Source: DAISVY01 sp036826635
GTDB lineage: Bacteria; Zixibacteria; MSB-5A5; GN15; FEB-12
Assembly: GCA_036826635.1 (NCBI GenBank)
Contig: DAISVY010000001.1
Coordinates: 62,001-126,000, forward strand
Direction of reading: 5' to 3'
DNA: 64,000 bases
The position numbers were made by a program, and so were the translations under genes. Under the pieces are notes generated by a model. The model was not told the origin of the DNA and made no database searches. It saw only the letters and a program-made list of their open reading frames with translations. This document shows positions 52,895-60,963 of the stretch, piece after piece; positions within the stretch are counted from its first letter, which is position 1, and every line of letters begins with the position of its first letter.

Positions 52895-53559
52895 ATCGTG
52901 ACTCTCTGGCCATATTCTGTGATTTCGATGGGACTGTTGCCCGGCGCGATGTCGGTTATAGTCTCTTTCATCACTTTTCGGGGGGACGCAACGACGCTTT
53001 GTTGCCGGACTGGAAGGCCGGACGGCTGTCCAGTCGTGATTGTTTGCTCCGGGAGGCTGCGATGGTCCACGCATCGGCCGAGGAAATCCTGCGGTTTTGC
53101 GACGGTTTCGATATCGACGAGTCCTTTGTGCCGTTCGTGCGAAACTGTCGAGCCTCCGGTGTGCCGGTGATGATTATCTCCGAGGGGCTGGATTTTTACA
53201 TAAAACGTATTTTGGCCCGGTACGATCTTGCCGATATCCCTGTTATATGCAACCTCGGTTTTCTGGAGAACGAAACGATCAGGATCGAATTCCCGCACGT
53301 TAATCGAACCTGTCGACATTGCGGCAGTTGCAAAGGGGAGCGGATGAGTGAACATCGTGAAAAAGCTATCGGGGCTTTGCGGATAGCCTTTGTCGGGGAC
53401 GGCTATTCCGATGCCTGCGCCGCCCGGGAAGCCGATGTGCTCTTTGCCAAGGATGACCTTGAAGAGTATTGCATTGAACACAAAATAGCATATAATAGAT
53501 TTAAGACATTTTACGATGTGACCGAGCAGTTGACTCAGCAGCGCTACCTTGTCGCCTGA
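52891..53559 (+). CDS. HAD-family phosphatase, MtnX-like
   Basis: 222 residues from the ATG overlapping the previous stop; earlier in-frame starts would overlap that gene further. The HAD motif I FCDFDGTVARRD holds the nucleophile Asp. Motif II is in VMIISEGLDFYIKRI, and motif IV in IAFVGDGYSDACAA. A HCGSCKGE pair of cysteines sits near residue 150. It resembles MtnX/SerB-like phosphatases (phosphoserine or methylthioribulose pathway). No Mtn genes are nearby, so the substrate is open. The gap to the next gene is 27 bases. Confidence 0.85.
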   Translation: MNRDSLAIFCDFDGTVARRDVGYSLFHHFSGGRNDALLPDWKAGRLSSRDCLLREAAMVHASAEEILRFCDGFDIDESFVPFVRNCRASGVPVMIISEGLDFYIKRILARYDLADIPVICNLGFLENETIRIEFPHVNRTCRHCGSCKGERMSEHREKAIGALRIAFVGDGYSDACAAREADVLFAKDDLEEYCIEHKIAYNRFKTFYDVTEQLTQQRYLVA

Positions 53560-53586
53560 GATGAACCCGAATAGAGGAAAGATGTT

Positions 53587-56088
53587 GTGAAAGCGATTGT
53601 CATGGCCGGAGGTTTTGGTACCCGGCTTCGTCCTCTTTCAATAAACCTGGCCAAGCCGATGGTGCCGGTCGGCAATCTGCCTATGATGGAACATGTCGTG
53701 TCGTTGCTGGAAAAGCACGGCCTGACGGATATTACTTCACTACTTTATTTCCAGCCCGAACATATCAGGAAACATTTTGGAGATGGCCGCGCTTTTGGGG
53801 TGAGTATGGATTACCGCCTGCCCGAGGATGACCTGGGTACGGCCGGGGCGGTGCGCTATGCGGCCGGTGATGACGACGAACCGGTTCTGGTTATATCCGG
53901 TGATGTTATCACCGATTTCAATTTGACCGAAGCTCTCGACTGGCACCGTTCCCGGAAAGCCGATGCTACTATTCTCCTGACCCATATCGATAATCCCCTG
54001 GCTTACGGTATCGTTATCACCGACGATGACGGCCGGATCGTGCGTTTTCTGGAAAAACCCACCTGGGGAGAGGCTTTCTCGGATACGATCAACACCGGCA
54101 TATATATCCTCGAACCGAGCGCCCTGCGACTGATTCCCAAGGGTGAAAACTACGACTTTTCTCAAAATCTCTATCCCCTGATGCTGGACAAGGGCATGAA
54201 GCTCTACGGCAAGGTGATGGATGGTTACTGGAAGGATGTCGGGAACGTCGACGAATACCACCGGGTCCATCGTCATCTTTTCAGCGGTCAGTTGAAGCTT
54301 GATCTCAAGACCGAGCAGGTTGTTATCGGTGAGGCCAATGTGCACCGGGGAAGGAACATCCAGATCGGGGAAGACGTCCGTCTTAGCGGCACGGTTATTC
54401 TGGGCAACGACGTGAGCATAGAGGCGGGCAGTCGCCTGCACAACTGCGTCATCGGCGAACGCAGCCGTATCGGGGCCGATTGTGACATTAAAGATTCCGT
54501 TATCTGGTCGGATACCCATATCGGCAGTGGCGGGCGTTTCAGCAGCGCCATAGTTTGTGCCAAGTGCCGGATTGGCAGTGAAGTGCAACTGCTGGACAAA
54601 GTTATTGTATCCGATGACTGCTCTATCGGTGATCGGGCCACGATCAAAGCCAACTGCAAAATCTGGCCCAGCAAATCCGTGGACGAAGGCGCTATCGTGT
54701 CCAGTTCACTGGTTTGGGGCGAGAAGTGGAATCGCGAATTGTGTACCGATTCCAAGGTCTCGGGACTGGCCCTGACCGAAGTGACGCCTGAGATGGCTAC
54801 CCGTCTGGGGGCCGCGTTCGGTGCCTCGCTGGGGTTGGGGACCAGAGTTGTCACGAGCCGTGATGAGTCGGATATCTCCCGTTTGCTCCGACGCAGCCTT
54901 ATTTCCGGTCTTCTGGCGGCCGGGGTACACGTTTCCGACCTCGAAACCATGCCGGTTCCGGTGGTACGCTATGCCCTGGCCAACGGGGAATATGATGCCG
55001 GTATCTATGTCAGGCACGATCCCGACGATTACCGGCGGCTGGACTTCATCTTTTTCCACGGTTCCGGTATGGACATGCCGACCGCCAAACTCAAGAAACT
55101 CGAACGCAACTATTTCGGTGAGGATTTCCAGCGGGCCTCACTGGACAACATCGGCCGGCTCGATTATCCCCAGCGTGTTCTGGAAGATTACCAGACCGAT
55201 TTTATGGCTGAAGTTGACGTGGGTTTGATTACCGAGGCCGGTTTTAAGGTCGTGATCGATTATTCCAACGGTTCCGCTTCGCACGTTTTCCCCACTTTGT
55301 CGACCCAGTTGGGGATATCGGCCACCGAACTGAACGCCAATCCCAACCCCCGCAAGTGTTCGGTATCGCCCGAGGAAAACGCTCAGGCTATCGTTCAGCT
55401 CTCGGCGATTGTCCGTTCGCTCAATGCCGACATCGGTTACCGTATTAACCCCGCTACGGAAAAATTGACCATTGTCGACGAACATGGTCTTCCCCTGGAC
55501 AGTCAGACCCTCTTGCTGGCGGTGACCGACATGTTTCTGCGCACTCACAGCGCTAAGACTATTGCCGTGCCGATTGGGGCGTCGATGGGGGTCGAGGAGA
55601 TAGCCAACGAACACGGCGTGCAGGTTATCCGGGTGGCTAACGACCATCGGGCCATGATGGGTATCCGGGCTTCCGGTCAGGCCGAATTTGTCGGAGGGAC
55701 GCGGGGCGGTTTTATTTTCCCGGGTTTTCAGGCCTGTGTCGACGCCACCCTGGTGGTTGTGCGTATCCTTGAGATGCTTGCTCGCACGCGCCAAAAGCTG
55801 GGGCAGCTTCGCAAGAAGTACGAGCGTTATTCCCGCGAGTCCATATCGGTGCCGTGTCCCTGGTCCAAAAAGGGTCTGGTTATGCGCCGCCTGATTACCG
55901 AATCCCGGGACAAACAGCGTCAACTGGTCGACGGAGTGCGCATTATCGAGGACAACGGCTGGGTTCTGGTTGCTCCGGATCGACTCAAGGCCTCGTTCAA
56001 TATCATGGCCGAATCGACCTCGAAGGATCGTACCAACGATCTGATAACCCGTTACCGGAATATCGTGCAGGAGTGTCAGGATAACTGA
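53587..56088 (+). CDS. Mannose-1-P guanylyltransferase with degenerate phosphomutase half
   Basis: 833 residues. Residues 1-230 are the nucleotidyltransferase (AIVMAGGFGTRLRPLSINLAKPMVPVGN, SGDVITDFN). Residues 250-375 are a left-handed beta-helix (VVIGEANVHRGRNIQIGEDV). From about 390 to 820 a phosphoglucomutase/phosphomannomutase fold follows. At the spot where TASHNP would hold the phosphoserine the protein reads GIYVRHDPDDYRR (V475-D481), and the DGDGDR metal loop reads TIVDEHGLPLD. The mutase half therefore seems inactive and may be structural or regulatory. The enzyme should make GDP-mannose or a related NDP-sugar. Confidence 0.85.
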   Translation: MKAIVMAGGFGTRLRPLSINLAKPMVPVGNLPMMEHVVSLLEKHGLTDITSLLYFQPEHIRKHFGDGRAFGVSMDYRLPEDDLGTAGAVRYAAGDDDEPVLVISGDVITDFNLTEALDWHRSRKADATILLTHIDNPLAYGIVITDDDGRIVRFLEKPTWGEAFSDTINTGIYILEPSALRLIPKGENYDFSQNLYPLMLDKGMKLYGKVMDGYWKDVGNVDEYHRVHRHLFSGQLKLDLKTEQVVIGEANVHRGRNIQIGEDVRLSGTVILGNDVSIEAGSRLHNCVIGERSRIGADCDIKDSVIWSDTHIGSGGRFSSAIVCAKCRIGSEVQLLDKVIVSDDCSIGDRATIKANCKIWPSKSVDEGAIVSSSLVWGEKWNRELCTDSKVSGLALTEVTPEMATRLGAAFGASLGLGTRVVTSRDESDISRLLRRSLISGLLAAGVHVSDLETMPVPVVRYALANGEYDAGIYVRHDPDDYRRLDFIFFHGSGMDMPTAKLKKLERNYFGEDFQRASLDNIGRLDYPQRVLEDYQTDFMAEVDVGLITEAGFKVVIDYSNGSASHVFPTLSTQLGISATELNANPNPRKCSVSPEENAQAIVQLSAIVRSLNADIGYRINPATEKLTIVDEHGLPLDSQTLLLAVTDMFLRTHSAKTIAVPIGASMGVEEIANEHGVQVIRVANDHRAMMGIRASGQAEFVGGTRGGFIFPGFQACVDATLVVVRILEMLARTRQKLGQLRKKYERYSRESISVPCPWSKKGLVMRRLITESRDKQRQLVDGVRIIEDNGWVLVAPDRLKASFNIMAESTSKDRTNDLITRYRNIVQECQDN

Positions 56089-56104
56089 TCGCCTGTTACA
56101 GGAT

Positions 56105-56140
56105 AAAAAAAAACCGCCGATCCCGGGGAGGAATCGGCGG
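56105..56140 (-). terminator. Hairpin with U-tract in minus orientation
   Basis: Arms CCGCCGAT / ATCGGCGG with an 11-base loop, and nine A on the left side that become a U-tract only for minus-strand RNA. No minus-strand gene ends here. On the plus strand it is just a hairpin 25 bases after the guanylyltransferase stop. Confidence 0.55.
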
Positions 56141-56403
56141 CCCTGCATCGGATAAATAGGTTGGGATGTAGCCGTACAGTCAGTTGATTTTCCAGAGTCT
56201 GTTAGCTCATCTGGCCTTATTACGTTTCGGAAGGCCCGGGAGTTCCGTTTTTTTTGCCCGGCCTTATTTATATTGACCGGAGCCTTGCGCGGAGCTCCTG
56301 ATACAGGTCTTGCCTCGACGGGTGATTCTGCTGTTATTGCAGGTTCTATGATCGGGACAGTCTTCCGGCTGTACCCGGTCCGACCGTAGAAAGGTTTGCA
56401 GGT

Positions 56404-57807
56404 ATGGATTACAGGATAAGAACCAGGATTTCCAGAATTCTTCTCGACGACGCCGTTCCGACCGGCAGCGAAATTACCGTTCTCGGATGGGTCAGAACAA
56501 TCCGGCGAAGCAAAGACGTGACCTTCGTGGAGGTCAACGATGGTTCCTGCATGGGCAATATACAGGGGGTTGTTGCGGAAGCGGGACCGGACAAGTTTCC
56601 GACTTTAGACAAGGTACTTACCGGTGCCTCGGTGCGGATGAAGGGTAAGCTGGTTGAATCGCCGGCCAAAGGACAGAAGTACGAACTGGCGGTGGATGGT
56701 CTGGAGCTGGTGGGGCAATCCGATGCCAATTATGCCCTTCAGAAGAAACGGCACTCGTTCGAGTTTCTTCGCGAGATAGCCCACCTGCGGCCGCGGACCA
56801 ATACTTTCGGGGCGGTCAACCGCATCCGGTCCAAGCTGGCCTTCGGTATTCACCGGTACTATCAGGAACGCGGTTTTTGCTATATCCACACGCCCATCAT
56901 CTCGGCCTCGGATGCCGAAGGCGCGGGCGATTTGTTCCGCGTTTCGACTTTCGATTTCAAAAATGTCCCGCTTAAGGACGGCCGGGTTGACTGGGACCGC
57001 GATTTCTTTGCAGCCGAATCTTACCTGACCGTTTCCGGTCAGCTTGAGGCCGAGGCTGTAGCGCTTGCGCTCGGTGACGTATATACTTTCGGGCCGACTT
57101 TCCGTGCCGAGAATTCTAACACCAGCCGTCACGCCGCCGAGTTCTGGATGATCGAGCCGGAAATGGCCTGGGCGGAACTGGAAGACAACATGGATCTGGC
57201 CGAGGATTTCCTTAAGTGGCTTTTCCGGTACGCTTTGGAAGACTGCGCCGACGAAATGGCTTTCTTCGGTCAGTGGATCGACAAGGAAGTGCGCCAGACG
57301 CTGGAGTCTGTCATCAACGCCAGGTTCGAGCGAATTCCCTATACCGAGGCGGTCGATATACTCGGTAAATCCGGGGAAAAATTCGAATATCCCATTACCT
57401 GGGGCAGTGATCTGCAGTCGGAACACGAGCGGTATCTGACCGAAAAAATTTTCAAAAAACCGGTCATCGTGTATGACTACCCCGAGGAGATCAAGTCTTT
57501 TTACATGTACGTCAACGACGACGGCAAAACCGTGCGGGCGATGGATGTTTTGGTGCCTAAAGTGGGGGAGATTATCGGCGGTTCTCAACGTGAGCACCGC
57601 TACGATGTCCTGGTTGACCGGATGAAAAAGAAGGGTATCGACGACTTGGAAAACTACTCCTGGTATCTTGATATTCGCAAGTACGGCACAGTGCCGCACT
57701 CCGGGTTCGGTTTGGGGTTCGAACGGGCGATCATGTACATCACGGGAATGACGAATATCCGCGACGTCCTCTCGTTTCCGCGTGTTCCTCGCTGGGCCAG
57801 GTTCTGA
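56404..57807 (+). CDS. asnS: Asparaginyl-tRNA synthetase
   Basis: 467 residues. The N-terminal OB fold (VLGWVRTIRRSKDVTFVEVNDGSCMGNIQGVV) binds the anticodon. The class II core has GDVYTFGPTFRAENSNTSRHAAEFWMIEPEMAW (motif 2), and motif 3 is GFGLGFERAIMYITGMTNIRDVLSFPRVP. The AsnS wording, with the NTSRHAAEF stretch, separates it from aspartyl enzymes. It is single in this segment with about 310 bases before it; GAAAGG is eight bases before the ATG. Confidence 0.97.
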   Translation: MDYRIRTRISRILLDDAVPTGSEITVLGWVRTIRRSKDVTFVEVNDGSCMGNIQGVVAEAGPDKFPTLDKVLTGASVRMKGKLVESPAKGQKYELAVDGLELVGQSDANYALQKKRHSFEFLREIAHLRPRTNTFGAVNRIRSKLAFGIHRYYQERGFCYIHTPIISASDAEGAGDLFRVSTFDFKNVPLKDGRVDWDRDFFAAESYLTVSGQLEAEAVALALGDVYTFGPTFRAENSNTSRHAAEFWMIEPEMAWAELEDNMDLAEDFLKWLFRYALEDCADEMAFFGQWIDKEVRQTLESVINARFERIPYTEAVDILGKSGEKFEYPITWGSDLQSEHERYLTEKIFKKPVIVYDYPEEIKSFYMYVNDDGKTVRAMDVLVPKVGEIIGGSQREHRYDVLVDRMKKKGIDDLENYSWYLDIRKYGTVPHSGFGLGFERAIMYITGMTNIRDVLSFPRVPRWARF

Positions 57808-57836
57808 TTGCTCGATAAAGTCGTAGCGGGTAAGAA

Positions 57837-58679
57837 TCAGGACGGTCGCAGCAGGTGCCGCCCTATGGCCACCAGCAGGTAAGTCAAACCGGCCAGCACT
57901 ATTATTGTCGCCCCGGCCGGGAGATCGGGGCCGAAACTTATCATCAAACCGCCGGTGGTAAACCCGATACTCAAAAAAGCCGCCAGAATCATCGTTTGCC
58001 ACAGTCTCCGCGTAAAATGACCGGCCACCGCTACCGGCAGAGTAACCAGTGCGATTACCATGACAATACCGACCACGCTTACCAGAATGACCACGGTAAG
58101 ACCGGTCAGGCACAGCAGCAAAATATAGAAAAATTCCACGCGGACGCCGCGGATACGGGCGAATTCTTCATCGAAACAAACCGCCTGAAGCTGGTTGTAA
58201 AACAGCACGCTGGTCAATACCACCAGGGTATCGAGCAAACCGATCAACAGCAAATCGCTTTGTCCGACCATCAGGATATTCCCGAACAGGTAGCTCATCA
58301 GGTCTTCGTTGTAACCCGGTGTGCGTGCGATGAAGAGAATCCCGACCGCCATGCCGATGGCCCAGATGGCGCCGATGACCGTGTCTTCACGTTCACGAGC
58401 ACGGAGGCTGACCCAGCCGATAATGACGGCCGCGGCCAGAGCGGCCGCAACGGCACCGTAGAGCGGATGAATGAAATCCCAGCCGTATACCACCGCCAGA
58501 TAACGAGCCAGGCCCATTCCGCCGAGCACCGAGTGGGCGATACTGCTGGCTATATATGTAATGCGGCGCGTGACTACGTAGGTCCCCACCACCCCGCAGG
58601 CAACACTGGCCAGCACTCCGGCCAGCAATGCGTTCATCAGGAAGGCGTGATGGGTAACCGCGCTGAAGAACTCGCTCAT
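57837..58679 (-). CDS. znuB: ZnuB-type metal ABC permease
   Basis: 280 residues with about eight hydrophobic helices. The family stretch is VVTRRITYIASSIAHSVLGGMGLARYL near the N-terminus, and VVGIVMVIALVTLPVAVAGHFTRRLW carries the conserved ALVTLPVA turn. It imports Zn2+ (or Mn2+) delivered by the adjacent binding protein. Its ATG overlaps the ATPase stop by four bases. The family cannot separate Zn from Mn by permease sequence; context with the CxxC regulator favours zinc. Confidence 0.9.
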   Translation of the reverse strand: MSEFFSAVTHHAFLMNALLAGVLASVACGVVGTYVVTRRITYIASSIAHSVLGGMGLARYLAVVYGWDFIHPLYGAVAAALAAAVIIGWVSLRAREREDTVIGAIWAIGMAVGILFIARTPGYNEDLMSYLFGNILMVGQSDLLLIGLLDTLVVLTSVLFYNQLQAVCFDEEFARIRGVRVEFFYILLLCLTGLTVVILVSVVGIVMVIALVTLPVAVAGHFTRRLWQTMILAAFLSIGFTTGGLMISFGPDLPAGATIIVLAGLTYLLVAIGRHLLRPS

Positions 58680-59431
58680 TTTTTCTTCCCCGGGTGATCG
58701 TGAAGGTCATGCCGGACCAGCCGCATCGGCATACCGTAGATCTCCTGCATCGAAGAGCGCTCCATGTCGCTGGTGGGATGTATGGCAACCGTGTGATTGA
58801 CACATACGACCTGATGAACGAATTCCGACACGAAAGCCGGATCGTGAGAAACCATGATGATCGTCAGTCGCTGGCTGAGCCGCCGCAGCAAATCGTAAAG
58901 CTCTTTTTCGATTTGTTGATCGAGATTGGCCGTGGGTTCGTCCAGCATCAGAAGTTCGGGATTGCCGGCCAGAGCTCGGGCGATCAACAGGCGTCGTTGT
59001 TGTCCTCCGGATAGTTCTCCCAGCGTTCGTCCGGCCTGGTCTCCCAGGCCCACTCCTTCCAGCGCCGCCAGCGCCGCGCGACGATTCTCCGACGAGTAGG
59101 GACCGGGCTTGATGCCGCTCGGCAGACTACCCATGAGAACAACATCCATAGCCGTTACGGGAAATCGTTGATCGAGCTGGGCGTGCTGGGGCATATAACC
59201 GATTTTGCGCCGTCCTTTGACCGGCGAACCTCCGAAAATCTCCACCGTGCCCTGTTGGGGTTTAAGTAAACCGAGGATGATTTTCATCAGCGTGGTTTTG
59301 CCCCCGCCGTTCGGCCCCACTATCCATAAAAAATCCCGGTTCCGAACGCTGAGGTTAACGTTTTCGAGAATGCGCTTACCGTCGTAGGAAAACGACACAT
59401 TCTCCAGCTTTACTACCTCGCTGTTAGCCAT
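58676..59431 (-). CDS. znuC: ZnuC-type metal ABC ATPase
   Basis: 251 residues. Walker A is GPNGGGKTTLM, the Q-loop is IGYMPQHAQLDQRFP, the signature is LGELSGGQQRRLLIARAL, Walker B is LLMLDEPTANLDQ and the switch His is MVSHDPAFV. It hydrolyses ATP to drive the ZnuB permease. It starts 17 bases after the binding-protein stop. Confidence 0.92.
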   Translation of the reverse strand: MANSEVVKLENVSFSYDGKRILENVNLSVRNRDFLWIVGPNGGGKTTLMKIILGLLKPQQGTVEIFGGSPVKGRRKIGYMPQHAQLDQRFPVTAMDVVLMGSLPSGIKPGPYSSENRRAALAALEGVGLGDQAGRTLGELSGGQQRRLLIARALAGNPELLMLDEPTANLDQQIEKELYDLLRRLSQRLTIIMVSHDPAFVSEFVHQVVCVNHTVAIHPTSDMERSSMQEIYGMPMRLVRHDLHDHPGKKK

Positions 59432-59448
59432 TGGGTAATTCCCCTTGC

Positions 59449-60390
59449 TTACGGTGTGCCGACGGTTTTGCTGCTGTCGTTCAGGGTGGCGGCGATTTTT
59501 CGGGCTATCTCCAGCAGGTTGTCGGGGTAGTCCCTTCTCATCGGATCGAGGATAACCACTTTTCCGCCGAGTTCCGAGGCCATGGTTTCGGCTTGTCGGA
59601 CCGAAAACTGCGGCTGAACGAAAAGCGCCTTGATACCGTCGCGGCGGGCCTTTTCGATTACATCAATAAGCTGCCGGGCCGACGGTTCTTTGCCCTCGAA
59701 TTCTATTGCTACCTGTTGCAGGCCGTAGTCCTCGGCGAAGTAACCGTAAGACGGATGAAAAACGTACATCCGACGCCCCTTGACCGGTTCAAGGATTTTC
59801 TGAATCTCCGCGTTTACCGAATCGAGAAGCCGGGACAGGTTGGCCAGGCTATTCTCGTATTGTTCGGTGTTGGCGGGGTCTATTTCGATAAAGGCGTTGC
59901 AGATATTGCGCGCCTGAATTGCAGCCAGACGAGGAGAAAGCCAGATATGCGGATCAAGCGTACCACCGAATTTATCATTGTGGGTATGGAGCGCGATGGG
60001 CTGTAACTTGATCCCCTTGCGCGTGTCACACACTTTGAGATTTTCGAAAACTTCCTCGAATTTGCTCATCATTCGCAATTCGAAAGGCACCCCCGTCAGA
60101 AAGAGTACCTGCGCATCGGCCAGCCGTGCCATCTGCTGGGCGGTCGGCTCATAAGTGGCCGGAGACTGCCCCGGGGGCAACAATACCTCAACCGAAACCG
60201 CTTCCCCGCCGATTTGTTCGACAAGGTACGCTTGCGGCGCGATGCCTGTGAAAGCACGTATATTCACCCCGTCGATTTGATCCGACCGGGCCGGGACAGC
60301 AATCACCATCGACACCAGAATCGTCGCCAAAATACTAACTCTGAAAAAACACCGCGCCTTTCGAGGCGCTTCGGGAACAGCATATTTCAT
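59449..60390 (-). CDS. znuA: ZnuA-type zinc-binding periplasmic protein
   Basis: 313 residues from the ATG at 60390; longer starts overlap the regulator gene. The signal peptide is in RCFFRVSILATILVSMVIAVPARS. Metal ligands of the cluster A-I binding proteins are visible: His in LDPHIWLSP, His in VFHPSYGYF and an Asp in VILDPMRRDY. The His-rich loop of E. coli ZnuA is short (LHTHND). It captures Zn2+ and passes it to ZnuBC. The PGQSPATYEP segment is typical for this cluster. Spacing from the regulator is 16 bases. Confidence 0.92.
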   Translation of the reverse strand: MKYAVPEAPRKARCFFRVSILATILVSMVIAVPARSDQIDGVNIRAFTGIAPQAYLVEQIGGEAVSVEVLLPPGQSPATYEPTAQQMARLADAQVLFLTGVPFELRMMSKFEEVFENLKVCDTRKGIKLQPIALHTHNDKFGGTLDPHIWLSPRLAAIQARNICNAFIEIDPANTEQYENSLANLSRLLDSVNAEIQKILEPVKGRRMYVFHPSYGYFAEDYGLQQVAIEFEGKEPSARQLIDVIEKARRDGIKALFVQPQFSVRQAETMASELGGKVVILDPMRRDYPDNLLEIARKIAATLNDSSKTVGTP

Positions 60391-60406
60391 AAGCAGTCCG
60401 CTTCTG

Positions 60407-60682
60407 TCATTTCGTCGGTCCGTCTTCACTTTCGTGATTGCAGACCAGGTACATCTCATGGCAGTGTTCACATTCCTCCATGGGGTGATTCCGGCTGAAA
60501 CGTTCCCAGTGACGACGTTGATTGGGCGTCAGCAGTCCTGTCCCTCGGCACAGGGGACAACTGTTTTCCAGAGCCGCCAGAACGGCATTGCGGATGAAAC
60601 TGGATCTGTTGGGAATGCCCCGCATGGCCTCGCGCAGCGATTCGTCAGCCTTGAAAGTGATTATCTCGGATTTTCTGTCCAT
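60407..60682 (-). CDS. Ribbon-helix-helix regulator with CxxC zinc ribbon
   Basis: 91 residues. Residues 5-40 look like a ribbon-helix-helix DNA-binding unit: a strand EIITFKADESLREAMRG and helix SSFIRNAVLAALE, the CopG/NikR pattern. The second half is a metal ribbon: CPLC (C42, C45), then HW..F..NHP, CEHC (C71, C74) and VC (C81). The protein leads the zinc uptake operon (16 bases before znuA), so it probably senses Zn2+ and represses the operon, in the way NikR works for nickel. No Fur/Zur fold is present. Confidence 0.78.
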   Translation of the reverse strand: MDRKSEIITFKADESLREAMRGIPNRSSFIRNAVLAALENSCPLCRGTGLLTPNQRRHWERFSRNHPMEECEHCHEMYLVCNHESEDGPTK

Positions 60683-60732
60683 AGCGGCAATTGGTCTCCT
60701 TCATCTTGGTTACGCCGCCCCTCTATGGTTTT

Positions 60733-60761
60733 ATTGTTACCTTTTATTACGTTTTTGTCAA
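60733..60761 (-). promoter_or_regulatory. Promoter of the zinc operon
   Basis: On the minus strand TTGACA (60756-60761), 17 bases, AACAAT (4 of 6). Between and around the boxes is an AT-rich near-direct repeat, GTAATAAAA then GTAACAATAAAA, a candidate site for the ribbon-helix-helix regulator. Confidence 0.5.
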
Positions 60762-60963
60762 GGAAAGATTTTTCCCCTGATCCGGTTCCGGGTACGATTC
60801 CCAGAAGATGATATGAATGGTATACGGTATTACGGATCGACGGTATCGAACGGCGGCGAAGTGAAGAGGGGTATCCGGGGAAGCGATCCGGCTTTTCGTT
60901 ATGCCTCGGTTCGGGGCTTTATTCGGCGGGGTAAGATATTGATAATATGTATCTTAGGTTATC

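Noticed and set aside
56605..58113. 502-codon minus-strand frame over asnS and znuB
   Set aside because: Antisense to asnS, whose class II synthetase motifs are complete.
57855..58697. 280-codon plus-strand frame mirroring znuB
   Set aside because: His/Gln-rich translation that is the complement of a membrane protein; the ZnuB signatures are on the minus strand.
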